Source: Streptomyces sp. DH37
GTDB taxonomy: Bacteria; Actinomycetota; Actinomycetes; Streptomycetales; Streptomycetaceae
NCBI RefSeq assembly: GCF_029813835.1
Contig: NZ_JARVKV010000004.1
Coordinates: 62,001-126,000 of the forward strand
Direction of reading: 5' to 3'
DNA length: 64,000 bases
The notes under the pieces are model-generated. The model worked only from the letters and a program-made list of their open reading frames with translations, was not told the origin of the DNA and did not search any database. The translations under genes and the position numbers were made by a program. The first letter of the stretch is position 1; every line of letters starts with the position of its first letter. Shown here one piece after another: positions 25,240-36,314 of this stretch.

Positions 25240-27417
25240 TCAGGGGGTGTCGGTGAAGGTCTCGCCCCTCTCCGCCTTCTCCACCAGCAGCGCGGGCGGC
25301 GCGAACCGGTCGCCGTAGAGCGCCTGGAGTTCGCGGGCGCGCTGGACGAAGCCGGGCAGGCCGCCCTCGTAGCCGTTGACGTACTGCAGGACGCCGCCGG
25401 TCCAGCCGGGGAAGCCGATGCCCAGGATGGAGCCGATGTTGGCGTCGGCGACCGAGGTCAGCACGCCCTCCTCCAGGCAGCGGACGCTGTCGAGCGCCTC
25501 GGAGAAGAGCATCCGCTCCTTCATGTCCTCGAAGGGCACGGCCGCGTCGGAGCGGGTGAAGTGCTCGCGCAGGCCCGGCCACAGGCCCGTGCGCCGGCCG
25601 TCCGCGTCGTACTCGTAGAAGCCGGCGCCGCCGCTGCGGCCGGTGCGGCCGAACTCCTCGACCATCCGGTCGATGACCGTGTCGGCCGGGTGCGGCTCCC
25701 AGGTGCCGCCCGCGGCCTCCACCGCGCGCCGCGCCTCGTTCCGGATCTTCCGCGGCAGGGTCAGGGTCAGCTCGTCCATCAGGGAGAGCACCTTGGCGGG
25801 GTAGCCGGCCTGGGCGGCGGCCTGCTCCACGGAGGCCGGGTCCACGCCCTCGGCGACCAGCGCCACGCCCTCGTTGATGAACCGGCCGATCACGCGCGAG
25901 GTGAAGAAGCCGCGCGAGTCGCCGACCACGATCGGGGTCTTGCCGATCTGCCGCACCAGGTCGAAGGCGCGGGCGGTGGCCTCGTCGCCGGTCCGCCCGC
26001 CGCGGATGATCTCCACCAGCGGCATCTTGTCGACGGGCGAGAAGAAGTGCAGGCCGATGAAGTCCTGCTGCCGGGTGACGCCCTCGGCCAGCGAGGTGAT
26101 CGGGATGGTGGAGGTGTTGGAGCACAGCAGCGCGTCGGGGGCGACGACGTCCTGGACCTCCTGGAACACCTTGTGCTTGAGGGCGGTGTCCTCGAAGACC
26201 GCCTCGATCACCGCGTCGCACCCGGCGAGCGCGGCCGGGTCGGCGGTGGGGGTGATGCGGGCCAGCAGCGCGTCGCGCTTGCCGGGGGTGGTGCGGCCCT
26301 TGGCCAGCGCCTTGTCCAGCAGGCCGGCGGAGTACGCCTTGCCCTTCTCGGCCGCCTCCGGCGTCACGTCCTTCAGGACGACCTCGATCCCGGCCCTGGC
26401 GCAGGCGTAGGCGATGCCCGCGCCCATCATCCCGGCGCCGAGCACGCCGACCTTCCGCACCGCCTGGGGCTCCACGCCCCCGGGGCGGCTGCGGCCGGAG
26501 TTGACGGCCTGGAGGTCGAAGAAGAACGCCTGGATCATGTTCTTGGCGATCTGTCCGGTCGCCAGCTCGGTGAAGTAGCGCGACTCGATCGTCTGGGCGG
26601 TCTCGAAGTCGACCTGGGCGCCCTCGACGGCCGCGGCCAGGATGTTGCGCTGGGCCGGGTAGGGCGCGCCGCCGAGCTGCTTGGCGAGGTTGGCGGGGAA
26701 CGCCGGGAGGTTGGCGGCGAACTTCGGGTGGGCGGGGGTGCCGCCGGGGATCCTGTAGCCCTTCACGTCCCAGGGCTGGACGGACTCGGGGTGGGCGTCG
26801 ATGAACGCCCGCGCCCTCGCCAGCATCTCCTCGGGGGTGTCCACGACCTCGTGGACCAGGCCCTTCTCCATGGCCTGGCGGGGGCGGTACTGCCGGCCCT
26901 GGAGCAGGACGTTCAGCAGGGCGTCGGTGATGCCCAGCAGCCGCACGGTGCGGACCACTCCCCCGCCGCCGGGCAGCAGGCCGAGGGTGGCCTCGGGCAG
27001 GCCGATCTTCGACCCCGCGGCGTCCAGCGCCACGCGGTGGTGGCAGGCGAGCGCGATCTCCAGACCGCCGCCGAGGGCCGCGCCGTTGATCGCGGCGACC
27101 ACGGGTTTGCCGAGGGTCTCGACGCGGCGCAGGTCGCGCTTCATGGCCATGCCGCGCTCGAAGAGCTCCCGGGCCTGCTCGGGCCCGACGGCCAGCAGGT
27201 CGCGGAGGTCGCCGCCGGCGAAGAAGGTCTTCTTGGCCGAGGTGACGATGACGCCGCGGACGCTCTCGCGCTCGGCCTCCAGGCGGTCGGCGACGGCGGC
27301 GAGCGAGTCGGCGAACGCGGCGTTCATGGTGTTGGCGGACTGGTTCGGGTCGTCCAGGGTGAGGGTGACGACACCGGTGTCGTCCTGCTCCCAGCGGATG
27401 GTGGAGGGGGCTGCCAT
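25240..27417 (-). CDS. Multifunctional fatty-acid oxidation protein: enoyl-CoA hydratase / 3-hydroxyacyl-CoA dehydrogenase (FadB type)
   Basis: The 725-aa protein joins an N-terminal crotonase domain (oxyanion segments FFAGGDLRDL near 66-75 and INGAALGGGLEIALACH near 108-124, where the catalytic Glu is kept in GGLE) to a 3-hydroxyacyl-CoA dehydrogenase. The NAD-binding motif is VGVLGAGMMGAGIA near 325. The catalytic His is in FIGLHFFSPVDKMPLVEII. The C-terminal dehydrogenase domain includes GGAGFYEYDADGRR. Together these carry out hydration and oxidation in beta-oxidation. It is the last gene of a four-gene reverse-strand cluster, 80 bp after the thiolase. Confidence 0.95.
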   Translation of the reverse strand: MAAPSTIRWEQDDTGVVTLTLDDPNQSANTMNAAFADSLAAVADRLEAERESVRGVIVTSAKKTFFAGGDLRDLLAVGPEQARELFERGMAMKRDLRRVETLGKPVVAAINGAALGGGLEIALACHHRVALDAAGSKIGLPEATLGLLPGGGGVVRTVRLLGITDALLNVLLQGRQYRPRQAMEKGLVHEVVDTPEEMLARARAFIDAHPESVQPWDVKGYRIPGGTPAHPKFAANLPAFPANLAKQLGGAPYPAQRNILAAAVEGAQVDFETAQTIESRYFTELATGQIAKNMIQAFFFDLQAVNSGRSRPGGVEPQAVRKVGVLGAGMMGAGIAYACARAGIEVVLKDVTPEAAEKGKAYSAGLLDKALAKGRTTPGKRDALLARITPTADPAALAGCDAVIEAVFEDTALKHKVFQEVQDVVAPDALLCSNTSTIPITSLAEGVTRQQDFIGLHFFSPVDKMPLVEIIRGGRTGDEATARAFDLVRQIGKTPIVVGDSRGFFTSRVIGRFINEGVALVAEGVDPASVEQAAAQAGYPAKVLSLMDELTLTLPRKIRNEARRAVEAAGGTWEPHPADTVIDRMVEEFGRTGRSGGAGFYEYDADGRRTGLWPGLREHFTRSDAAVPFEDMKERMLFSEALDSVRCLEEGVLTSVADANIGSILGIGFPGWTGGVLQYVNGYEGGLPGFVQRARELQALYGDRFAPPALLVEKAERGETFTDTP

Positions 27418-27497
27418 GGTGGGTTCTCGGTCTCCGTCGGTGGTCGCTGCGTCGGGAAGTTCGGGGTGGGCGCCGCCGGGGGCGGGCGCGGTGCCGG

Positions 27498-28712
<1,215 letters not shown>

Positions 28713-28767
28713 GGTCGGGAGCCTTTCGAAGCTTCGGGAGGCGGGTCCGGGGACGGGTCGGGGCGGG

Positions 28768-29910
28768 TCAGGGAAGCAGCGAGCGGCCGATGATCTCCTT
28801 CATGATCTCGGTCGTGCCGCCGTAGATGGTCTGGATGCGCCCGTCGGTGAACGCCCTGGCGACGGGGTACTCGGTCATGTAGCCGTATCCGCCGTGGAGT
28901 TGGAGGCAGCGGTCGGCGACGCGCTTGTGCAGCTCGGTGGACCACCACTTGGCCATCGAGGCGTGGACGGCGTCCAGCTCGCCGCGGACGTGGTCCTCGA
29001 CGCAGCGGTCGACGAAGGCCCGGGTGACGGCGCACTCGGTGGCCATCTCCGCCACCTCGAAGCGTACGTGCTGGAGCCGGGCGAGGGGGCGGCCGAACGC
29101 CTCGCGCCCGCCGACGTACTCGCGGGTGATCTCCAGCAGGTGCTCGGCCCCCGCGGCGGCGGCCACCGCGATGGCCAGCCGCTCCTGGGCGAGCTGCGTC
29201 ATCAGGTGGGCGAACGCCCCGTTCAGCTCGCCCAGCAGGTTCTCCTTCGGGACGCGCACGTCGTGGAAGAACAGCTCGGCGGTGTCCTGGGACTTCTGGC
29301 CGATCTTGTCGAGGTTGCGGCCGCGCTCGAAGCCCTCCGCGCCGCGCTCGACGACCAGCAGGCTCAGCCCCCTGGCACCGCCCTCGGGGTCCGTCCTCGC
29401 GACGACGATCACCAGGTCGGCCAGGATGCCGTTGGAGATGAAGGTCTTGGAGCCGTTGAGCACCCAGTGGTCGCCGCGGTCCTCGGCCGTCGTGCGGATG
29501 GCCTGGAGGTCGGAGCCCGCGCCGGGCTCGGTCATGGCGATGGCTGTGACGATCTCGCCGGAGCAGAAGCCGGGCAGCCAGCGCCTCTTCTGCTCCTCGG
29601 TGGCCAGCGAGGTCAGGTACGGGCCGATGACGTCGTTGTGCAGGCCGATCGCCAGGCCGGGCGCGCCCGCCCTGGCGAACTCCTCGGCCAGCACGGTGCC
29701 GTAGCGGAAGTCGTCCGCCCCGCCGCCCCCGTACTCCTCGGGCACGGCCACCCCCAGCAGGCCCTGCCGCCCGGCGGCGCGCCACACGTCGCGGTCGACG
29801 ACGCCCTCGCGCTCCCAGCGCTCGTAGTGCGGCAGCACCTCCCGCTCCAGGAAGGCGCGGACCGTCCGCCGGAAGGCCTCGTGGTCCTCGGTGAAGATCC
29901 TTCGCTTCAT
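28768..29910 (-). CDS. Acyl-CoA dehydrogenase, long-chain (LCAD) type
   Basis: The 380-aa flavoprotein oxidises acyl-CoA at the alpha-beta bond. FAD and substrate motifs are [20 protein letters not shown] [15 protein letters not shown] and [13 protein letters not shown]. The C-terminal motif reads YGGTTEIM rather than YEGT, so the catalytic base of medium-chain enzymes is absent there. The glutamate in [10 protein letters not shown] near residue 240 takes that place, as in long-chain and isovaleryl enzymes. The rest ([17 protein letters not shown]) is closest to LCAD. ATG 29910 overlaps the stop of the CaiB-type gene (ATGA). Confidence 0.93.
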   Translation of the reverse strand: MKRRIFTEDHEAFRRTVRAFLEREVLPHYERWEREGVVDRDVWRAAGRQGLLGVAVPEEYGGGGADDFRYGTVLAEEFARAGAPGLAIGLHNDVIGPYLTSLATEEQKRRWLPGFCSGEIVTAIAMTEPGAGSDLQAIRTTAEDRGDHWVLNGSKTFISNGILADLVIVVARTDPEGGARGLSLLVVERGAEGFERGRNLDKIGQKSQDTAELFFHDVRVPKENLLGELNGAFAHLMTQLAQERLAIAVAAAAGAEHLLEITREYVGGREAFGRPLARLQHVRFEVAEMATECAVTRAFVDRCVEDHVRGELDAVHASMAKWWSTELHKRVADRCLQLHGGYGYMTEYPVARAFTDGRIQTIYGGTTEIMKEIIGRSLLP

Positions 29911-31058
29911 CGTGAGCCCTCCTGTCGTGGGCCGGGCGCGGGGGCGGGCAGGTCCCAGTCGCGGGCCACCTCGGCGGCGTCCGCGCCGGGGGTGGCGGGC
30001 GGGCGGCGCAGCGCGCCGGGGGTGGCGGAGAAGCGGGGGGCGGGGGCGGGCTGGACGACGCCCCCGTACTCGGTGTAGGTGCCCCGGGCGGCCAGCTGGG
30101 GGTGGGCCGGGGCCTCGCGCAGGGAGAGCACGGGGGCGACGCAGGCGTCGGTGCCCTCGAAGACCGCCGTCCACTCGTCGCGCGTACGGGTGCGGAAGCG
30201 GGCGGCGACGGCCTCGCGCAGCCCGTCCCAGCGGGCGGGGTCGTCACGGCCGGAGGCGGTCTCGCCGTCCAGGCCGAGCAGCCGGGCGAACGCGTCGTAG
30301 AACGGCTTCTCCAGCGCTCCGACCGCCATCCAGCCGCCGTCGGAGGTCTCGTAGACGCCGTAGAAGGGGCAGCCGCCGTCCAGCAGGTTGGCGCCCCTGC
30401 GGTCCTGCCAGGCGCCGGCGGCCAGCATGCCGTGGATCATCGCGGTGAGGTGGCTGGTGCCGTCCACGACGGCCGCGTCCACGACCTGTCCGCCGCCCCC
30501 GGCGCGGGCGTGGTGGAGGGCGGCGAGGATCCCGACGACGAGGTACAGGGAGCCCCCGGCGTAGTCGCCGAGGAGGTTGGCGGGGATCGCGGGCGGGCCG
30601 CCGGCCGGACCGATCATGCCCAGCGCGCCGGTGACGGCGGTGTAGCCGACGTCGTGCCCGGCGCTCGCCGCCAGGGGGCCGTCCTGGCCCCAGCCGGTCA
30701 TCCGCCCGTAGACCAGCTTCGGGTTGCGGGCCAGGCACTCCCGCGGGCCGACGCCGAGGCGTTCGGCGACGCCGGGCCGGTAGCCCTCGATCAGTACGTC
30801 GGCGCGCTCGGCGAGGTCCAGGACGGCGGCGGGCCCGTTCCCGGCCTTGAGGTCGACCACCACCGAGCGCTTGTTGCGGCCGGTGACGTCCAGGGCGGGG
30901 TCGATGCCCAGCGCCTGCCCGCCGGGCCGGTCGACGCGTACGACGTCGGCGCCGAGGTCGCCCAGGAGCATCGCGGCGAACGGGCCGGGGCCGATGCCCG
31001 CCAGCTCCACCACCCGCACCCCGGCGAGCGGGCCGGGGCCTGCGCCTGCCGCTGCCAT
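29907..31058 (-). CDS. CaiB/BaiF family protein, alpha-methylacyl-CoA racemase-like
   Basis: The 383-aa protein is a family III CoA-transferase-fold enzyme. The catalytic pair of alpha-methylacyl-CoA racemase is present and spaced 30 residues apart: His135 in GHDVGY and Asp165 in LLGDYAGG. It probably epimerises 2-methyl-branched acyl-CoA so that the following dehydrogenase can act. Branched fatty acids are the normal lipids of this group, which fits. GGAGG is 4-5 nt before the ATG at 31058. It is the first gene of the four-gene beta-oxidation cluster and overlaps the next gene by 4 bp. Confidence 0.9.
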   Translation of the reverse strand: MAAAGAGPGPLAGVRVVELAGIGPGPFAAMLLGDLGADVVRVDRPGGQALGIDPALDVTGRNKRSVVVDLKAGNGPAAVLDLAERADVLIEGYRPGVAERLGVGPRECLARNPKLVYGRMTGWGQDGPLAASAGHDVGYTAVTGALGMIGPAGGPPAIPANLLGDYAGGSLYLVVGILAALHHARAGGGGQVVDAAVVDGTSHLTAMIHGMLAAGAWQDRRGANLLDGGCPFYGVYETSDGGWMAVGALEKPFYDAFARLLGLDGETASGRDDPARWDGLREAVAARFRTRTRDEWTAVFEGTDACVAPVLSLREAPAHPQLAARGTYTEYGGVVQPAPAPRFSATPGALRRPPATPGADAAEVARDWDLPAPAPGPRQEGSR

Positions 31059-31122
31059 CCGGCCTCCAACCGTCCGGGCCGCCCCGTCGCGACCGTATGA
31101 CACCAATGATGTAACACCGGCG

Positions 31123-31151
31123 ATGCTAAGAACACGTTCCACTTTCCACAA
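31123..31151 (-). promoter_or_regulatory. Promoter of the beta-oxidation cluster
   Basis: On the reverse strand, TTGTGG (31151-31146) and TAGCAT (31128-31123) are 17 bp apart. The start site would fall near 31116. Just downstream, 31098-31116 holds an imperfect inverted repeat (TGACAC...GTAACA) rich in A+T, a possible but weak repressor site. Confidence 0.5.
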
Positions 31152-31562
31152 CCCCTCGCGGGACGCGGGTGTGCCGCCCCGGCGGCCGGGCCACCGGCAC
31201 CGCGGGGCCCCCGTGCACGGGCAGGGGCCGGGGCACCGCACCGTCGCGCGAGCAGCAGTGCGGCAGGTCGGGGAAAGCCGCAGACGGAACCGGGGTGGAC
31301 ACGGGAGCGGCGGCGAAACGCCCGATCTCGATGGGTGCGGTCGGCGCGGCGGCGACGGCCGTGGCCGTCTTCGCCGTCCTCCCGCCGGCCGCCCGGTCGA
31401 GCTGGGGGTCTCCGTCCACAGCGCCTGCCGGGCCACGGTCACCGGACCGTGCCGGGGAAAGCTCGCCGAGACCACGCCGCAAACGCTTACAGTTGGGAAG
31501 CTATCTGGCTTCCAACGATTCGGTTGTTCCGGGTCTGTTGGACGTGAGACCCTGGAGGGTTC
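31152..31562 (+). other. Intergenic region with an inverted repeat before the large chitinase fusion gene
   Basis: The 504-bp gap 31059-31562 has no convincing gene. Part of it (about 31330-31420) reads as a hydrophobic alanine-rich helix in one frame and may be the remnant of another protein; I cannot identify it. Near the downstream gene, GTTGGGAAGC (31492-31501) and GGCTTCCAAC (31507-31516) form an imperfect inverted repeat around TATCT, a candidate operator. Confidence 0.45.
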
Positions 31563-34500
31563 TTGTTCCGCCGATTAATCGCCGCAGCGGTGGTGATGGC
31601 CGGGCTGGCAGTGTCGCTTGTCGTTCCGGCCGCCGCCGCCGATTTCCCCGCGGCCACCACGCCCCTGGTCACCTGGAACATGCAGGGGGCCAACAACGAG
31701 GCACAGAACGGCAGCAAGTGGACCAACACGGTCCAGCGGCTGGCGTTGCAGGTGCCGATCCTGATGCTTCAGGAGGTCGGCCCGCACCCGCCCCTGAACA
31801 GCGTCGAACAGCCCAGCCAGACCTTCACCACGACCGACAGCCAGGGCGCCACGCATCAGTTCACCGTGCTGCACTACACCTGGACCGTCGGCAGCGGTTA
31901 CCGCAATGCCATCCCGACCCGTGAGGTCTACTTCCTGCAGTCCACCGACGACGCGACCAACCCGCGCCGGATCGGCGGCCGGGTCAACATCGCGCTCGTC
32001 CTGCCCGAGGCGCCCGATGAGCTGATCGTCGTCGGCAACCCGAACGACGCCGGCCGGAACGCACTCGGTGCGCGGTTCGGCAACGAGTGGTACTTCACCA
32101 TGCACGGCCTGTCCGGCGGCGGCGGTGACTCCGGGCCGATGCTGAACGCCATCGACGACCGGATCGAGGCCCTCGGGAACCAGCGCGGCGTCACCTACCA
32201 CGCGACGGTCGGCGGCGACTTCAACGTCGACCCGCAGGACCTCGAGGACCGGCCGAGCTTCCCGCCGACCATGCGGATCCACAACTCGGGTCAGGCGACC
32301 CACCAGGGCGGTGGTGAGCTGGACTACTTCGTCACCACCCACTTCGACCACACACCGGCGGTCACGGTCCGGTCCGGGGGCGGCTCCGACCACTGGCCGG
32401 TCCAGTCCGGCCAGTTCAACGCGGCCGGCCCCAGCCCGTCGGTCGACGAGCTCCGGGTGATGCCGACCGGTGACGGGATCACGGCCGGAGTGCACAGCAC
32501 CGACGACGGTGGCTTCCGGGACTACCTGAACAGCATTCTGAAGGGCTTGACCACCGTTGCGGTGGTCGGTGGCACGGTGGTCGGTACCATCTTCAGTCGC
32601 ACGGATTTCGTCGGTGAGTTGAAGAACGGCGAGCGCGGCGACCCCGACCACATGGGGTTCGACGGCAAGGGCATCGACGACATCAGGGCCGAGTCGATTC
32701 CCGCGCTGCGGACGCACCGGCCGAACATGATGACCATGATCGCGGGCACCGCCGACCTGGCCGGCGGCGCCGACGGTACGGCGACGGCCGGGAAGATGCA
32801 GAACTTCCTGGACGCGATCCACCGGGCCTCCCCGACGACCACGGTCCTGCTCGGGACCCTGCCGCCGTCGACGAACCCGACGTACCAGGCCCGGATCGAC
32901 GCCTACAACAGCGCGCTCCGCACGATGGCCCACGCCAAGATCAAGGGCGGCGCACGGCTGGTGCTGGTCGAGCTGGGCGCGGTCACCCCGCAGGACATCG
33001 TCCACGAGATCTACCCGAACGACGTCGGCCACCGGAAGATCGCCCACGCCTTCGCCGAAGGCGCTCAGATCGCGGTCCTGCAGCGCATGATCAGCGTCCG
33101 CTCGTACGTCTGGGAGCCGATCGGCAAGATCAGAGATGCTGTCGCGGCCGGCTCGAAGGCCGATTTCGCCGACCTGAACGGCGACGGCAGGGCCGACTAC
33201 GTGGTGGTCGGTACGGACGGCAAGGTCACCGGCTGGCGCAACGACGACCCGCGCGAGCCGGGGGTCTCGCTGGGCGACATCAGCCCGGCCGACCGGGGGA
33301 ACAACCCGGAGCTGGTCCACTTCGCCGACCTGGACGGTGACGGCAAGGACGACTACATCCGGATCCTGCCGGCGGCCGACTCGCCGACCGGCATCCCCGC
33401 GATGCGGATGTCGCGGAACACCAGCAGCGGGGGCGAAGTCAGCTGGGGCAGCGCGACGATCGTCGCGAATAACCTCAGCTACGGGCCGGAGCTGTACTTC
33501 ACCGACCTCGACGGTGACGGCCGCGACGACCTGATCACACTGGACCGGATGAGCTTCCCGACCGCCTGGCGGAACAAGGGCAGGGGAATGCCGACTCCGG
33601 GCGGCTGGGACAAGATCGAGGGTTTCGCCACTCCGGGCGAGGCGCGCGGCGCGCAGGTCGCCTTCGCCGACATCACCGGTGACGGCAGGGCCGACACGGT
33701 CCGGGTCGAGCACGCCACCGGTGAGGTGCGGGCCTGGGAGAACACCGGCGCTCCGTGGGGCGTCACCGCGGGCTGGGAGTCGCTGGGCGTGGTCCGCTCC
33801 GACGATCCGTTCCAGGGCACCTCCGGGACCTTCGCCGACCTGAACGGCGACGGGATCGAGGACTTCGCCATGACCCGCTCCGCGTGGACGGGAAGCTCGT
33901 CGGCGAAGAACGCCGCCAGGACGGCCGCGGCGACCGACGCTGTTGACGGCGACGTCGAGGGCTGGCTGGTCCCGAGCTACGGCGACGGCAGCCGCACCCC
34001 CGGCGGCGCCGGTGATCTCGGTGTCAACGGTGGTGTCGGCGACCCGATGGAATCCCACCCCGGTGGCGACGACGGCGGTCCGCGGCCGAACGCCTCCGGC
34101 GACTGCCGCCCGGAGGGTCTGGCGGCCACGCCGGGCGTGGCGACGCCGTACTGCAAGGTCTACCAGAGCGACGGCCGGGAATGGCTCGGCCAGGGCCGGG
34201 AGCGCCGGGTCGTGGGCTACTTCAACGGTGGCCGCACGGGCGCCGACGGCACACCGCACTACCTGGTGAAGAACATCCCGTGGTCGAAGGTGACCCACCT
34301 CAACTACGCGTTCGCGACGGTGGAGAACAACCGGATCACGGTCGACTCGAACGCCACCCAGAAGGAGTGGCCCGGCGAGGTCGGCGCCGAGATGGACCCC
34401 TCGCTGCCCTACAAGGGGCACTTCAACCTGCTGACGAAGTACAAACGCCTGCACCCGCGGGTGAAGACGCTGATCTCGGTCGGTGGCTGGGCCGGTTCCA

Positions 34501-36266
34501 CCGGCTTCTACGCGATGACCACCAACGCCGACGGCTCGGTCAACCAGAGCGGGATCGACACGTTCTCGAGCTCGGTCGTGGACTTCCTGCGGACCTACGG
34601 GTTCGACGGTGTCGACATCGACTTCGAGTACCCCACGGTCCTCGAGGACACCGGCAATCCGGCCGACTGGGCGGTGGCGAACCCGCGTCGCAAGGGTCTG
34701 CCCACGACGTACGCCGCGTTGATGAGGACGCTGCGGGACTCGCTGAACCGGGCTTCGGTCGCGGACGACAAGTACTACCTGCTCACCTCGGCGTCGTCGG
34801 CCTCCGGCTACCTGGCCCGCGGGATGGCGAACCAGACCGCCCTGGATTACCAGGACTTCACCAACCTGATGGCCTACGACTACCACGGCACCTGGAACGA
34901 CGTCGTGGGTCCGAACGCGGCGCTGTTCGACGACGGCAAGGACCCGGAACTGGCCGATCAGTACGCCACTCCGGAGTACGGGAAGATCGGGTACTTCAAC
35001 ACCAGTTGGGCGATGACGTACATGCGTGGCGCGATGCAGGCCGGGCGCGTCAACATCGGTGTGCCCTACTACACGCGCGGCTGGCAGAACGTCACCGGCG
35101 GTACGAACGGCCTGTGGGGCACATCGCAGAAGCCGAGCGGCTGCGAGCCGGGCACGGGCATCAGGCGGCCGTGTGGTGACGGTGCCTTCGGCATCGACAA
35201 CATCTGGCACGACGAGACCAACAACGGCAGCGAGCTCGGCTCCGGGACGAACCCGCTGTGGCACGCCAAGAACCTGGAGAGGAACATCACGCCGGTCTAC
35301 GCACGCAGCGTCGGGCTGACGCCGGAGACCGACATCACCGACCGGCGCACGGGCCAGTACACCCGGCACTGGGACGACGTCACGAAGACGTCGTGGCTGT
35401 GGAACGCCGAGAAGAAGGTGTTCCTGTCGACCGAGGACGAGCAGGGCATCGACGCGGTCGTCGATCTGGTCAAGTCGACCGGTGCGGGCGGCGTGATGAT
35501 GTGGGAGCTCGGCGGCGACTACTCCTGCCCGGCGGACGTCCAGCCGGACACCCCGTGCGGGATGGGGTACACGCTGACCACCCGGCTGAACGAGAAGCTG
35601 GGCAACATCGGCGCCTATGACAACGACCCGCGCACCGGCAGCGTTGGTGTCGCGCCGACGGTGACCGCCGACCTGAGCGTCGAGATGGTCGACTACCCGA
35701 CCGCCGCGGCGAACCTGTGGCCGTTGCAGCCGACCGTCCGGATCACCAACAACACCGGGCGCACGCTCGGCGGCGGCAAGGACACGAAGCTGTCGTTCGA
35801 CATTCCGGCCTCGACGTCACCGCTGGTCAAGGACGCCAACTGGCAGACCGGTGACCAAGGCGGCCAGTGGAAGCTGACGCCCGGTACGACGTTCCACCGG
35901 GTCAGCACGACTCTGGACTACTGCCAGATCATCCCGGCCGGGAAGTCGCTCGACTTGCCGATCATCTACTTCCTCCCGATCACCGGTCCGGTGAACACGA
36001 GTCTGTCGATCGGCGGTACGGCGTACGCGCCGGTGACCGACAACCTCAAGGGACTCGGTACGGCGACCCCGCCGGCCGGCGGCTGCACCGCCGCGGACTG
36101 GGACGCGACCAAGATCTACTCCCCGGCCAGCCAGCCGATCGAGCAGACCACGGTCAAGTACAACGGCAAGGTCTGGAAGGCCAAGTGGGAGACGAGGGGC
36201 AGTGCCCCGGGCACCGGGGTCGACGCCGACCACGAGCCCTGGAAGCTGATCGGCAGCGCCGGCTGA
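31563..36266 (+). CDS. Secreted modular protein: CdtB-like EEP domain, degenerate SGNH domain, FG-GAP repeats, GH18 chitinase, chitin-binding module
   Basis: The 1567-aa precursor starts at TTG with GGAGGG 3-4 nt upstream and has a signal peptide (cleavage near residue 26). Residues 35-280 form an endonuclease/exonuclease/phosphatase domain with TWNMQG, Glu71 (LQEVG), Arg140 (GRVNIALV), His181, GDFN at 219-222 and SDHWPV with Asp276/His277. The motif order and spacing recall the CdtB toxin subunit. Residues 297-505 look like an SGNH hydrolase, but Ser is Gly305 (GDG) and Asn is Ala397 (GTAD); Asp487 and His490 remain. Five FG-GAP-type DxDGDG repeats lie at 533-770. GH18 begins near 882; the catalytic Glu is 1022 in DGVDIDFEYP. 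A beta-sandwich and a CBM5/12-like end (VWKAKWET) follow. Probable extracellular chitin degradation; the nuclease or phosphatase role is inferred. Confidence 0.88.
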   Translation: MFRRLIAAAVVMAGLAVSLVVPAAAADFPAATTPLVTWNMQGANNEAQNGSKWTNTVQRLALQVPILMLQEVGPHPPLNSVEQPSQTFTTTDSQGATHQFTVLHYTWTVGSGYRNAIPTREVYFLQSTDDATNPRRIGGRVNIALVLPEAPDELIVVGNPNDAGRNALGARFGNEWYFTMHGLSGGGGDSGPMLNAIDDRIEALGNQRGVTYHATVGGDFNVDPQDLEDRPSFPPTMRIHNSGQATHQGGGELDYFVTTHFDHTPAVTVRSGGGSDHWPVQSGQFNAAGPSPSVDELRVMPTGDGITAGVHSTDDGGFRDYLNSILKGLTTVAVVGGTVVGTIFSRTDFVGELKNGERGDPDHMGFDGKGIDDIRAESIPALRTHRPNMMTMIAGTADLAGGADGTATAGKMQNFLDAIHRASPTTTVLLGTLPPSTNPTYQARIDAYNSALRTMAHAKIKGGARLVLVELGAVTPQDIVHEIYPNDVGHRKIAHAFAEGAQIAVLQRMISVRSYVWEPIGKIRDAVAAGSKADFADLNGDGRADYVVVGTDGKVTGWRNDDPREPGVSLGDISPADRGNNPELVHFADLDGDGKDDYIRILPAADSPTGIPAMRMSRNTSSGGEVSWGSATIVANNLSYGPELYFTDLDGDGRDDLITLDRMSFPTAWRNKGRGMPTPGGWDKIEGFATPGEARGAQVAFADITGDGRADTVRVEHATGEVRAWENTGAPWGVTAGWESLGVVRSDDPFQGTSGTFADLNGDGIEDFAMTRSAWTGSSSAKNAARTAAATDAVDGDVEGWLVPSYGDGSRTPGGAGDLGVNGGVGDPMESHPGGDDGGPRPNASGDCRPEGLAATPGVATPYCKVYQSDGREWLGQGRERRVVGYFNGGRTGADGTPHYLVKNIPWSKVTHLNYAFATVENNRITVDSNATQKEWPGEVGAEMDPSLPYKGHFNLLTKYKRLHPRVKTLISVGGWAGSTGFYAMTTNADGSVNQSGIDTFSSSVVDFLRTYGFDGVDIDFEYPTVLEDTGNPADWAVANPRRKGLPTTYAALMRTLRDSLNRASVADDKYYLLTSASSASGYLARGMANQTALDYQDFTNLMAYDYHGTWNDVVGPNAALFDDGKDPELADQYATPEYGKIGYFNTSWAMTYMRGAMQAGRVNIGVPYYTRGWQNVTGGTNGLWGTSQKPSGCEPGTGIRRPCGDGAFGIDNIWHDETNNGSELGSGTNPLWHAKNLERNITPVYARSVGLTPETDITDRRTGQYTRHWDDVTKTSWLWNAEKKVFLSTEDEQGIDAVVDLVKSTGAGGVMMWELGGDYSCPADVQPDTPCGMGYTLTTRLNEKLGNIGAYDNDPRTGSVGVAPTVTADLSVEMVDYPTAAANLWPLQPTVRITNNTGRTLGGGKDTKLSFDIPASTSPLVKDANWQTGDQGGQWKLTPGTTFHRVSTTLDYCQIIPAGKSLDLPIIYFLPITGPVNTSLSIGGTAYAPVTDNLKGLGTATPPAGGCTAADWDATKIYSPASQPIEQTTVKYNGKVWKAKWETRGSAPGTGVDADHEPWKLIGSAG

Positions 36267-36314
36267 CCGTTCCCGGCCACCCGGCCTGACGCTCCACGTT
36301 CCGATCAAACAAAC

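Noticed and set aside
31126..31482. Reverse and forward frames of about 100 codons upstream of the fusion gene
   Set aside because: No start context or recognised motif; one hydrophobic stretch near 31330-31420 could be a decayed gene but is too weak to annotate.
31575..35369. 1264-codon reverse frame under the chitinase fusion
   Set aside because: It has shadow composition (Val, Gly, Arg, Asp repeats), no start context and no motif; the forward frame is clearly real.
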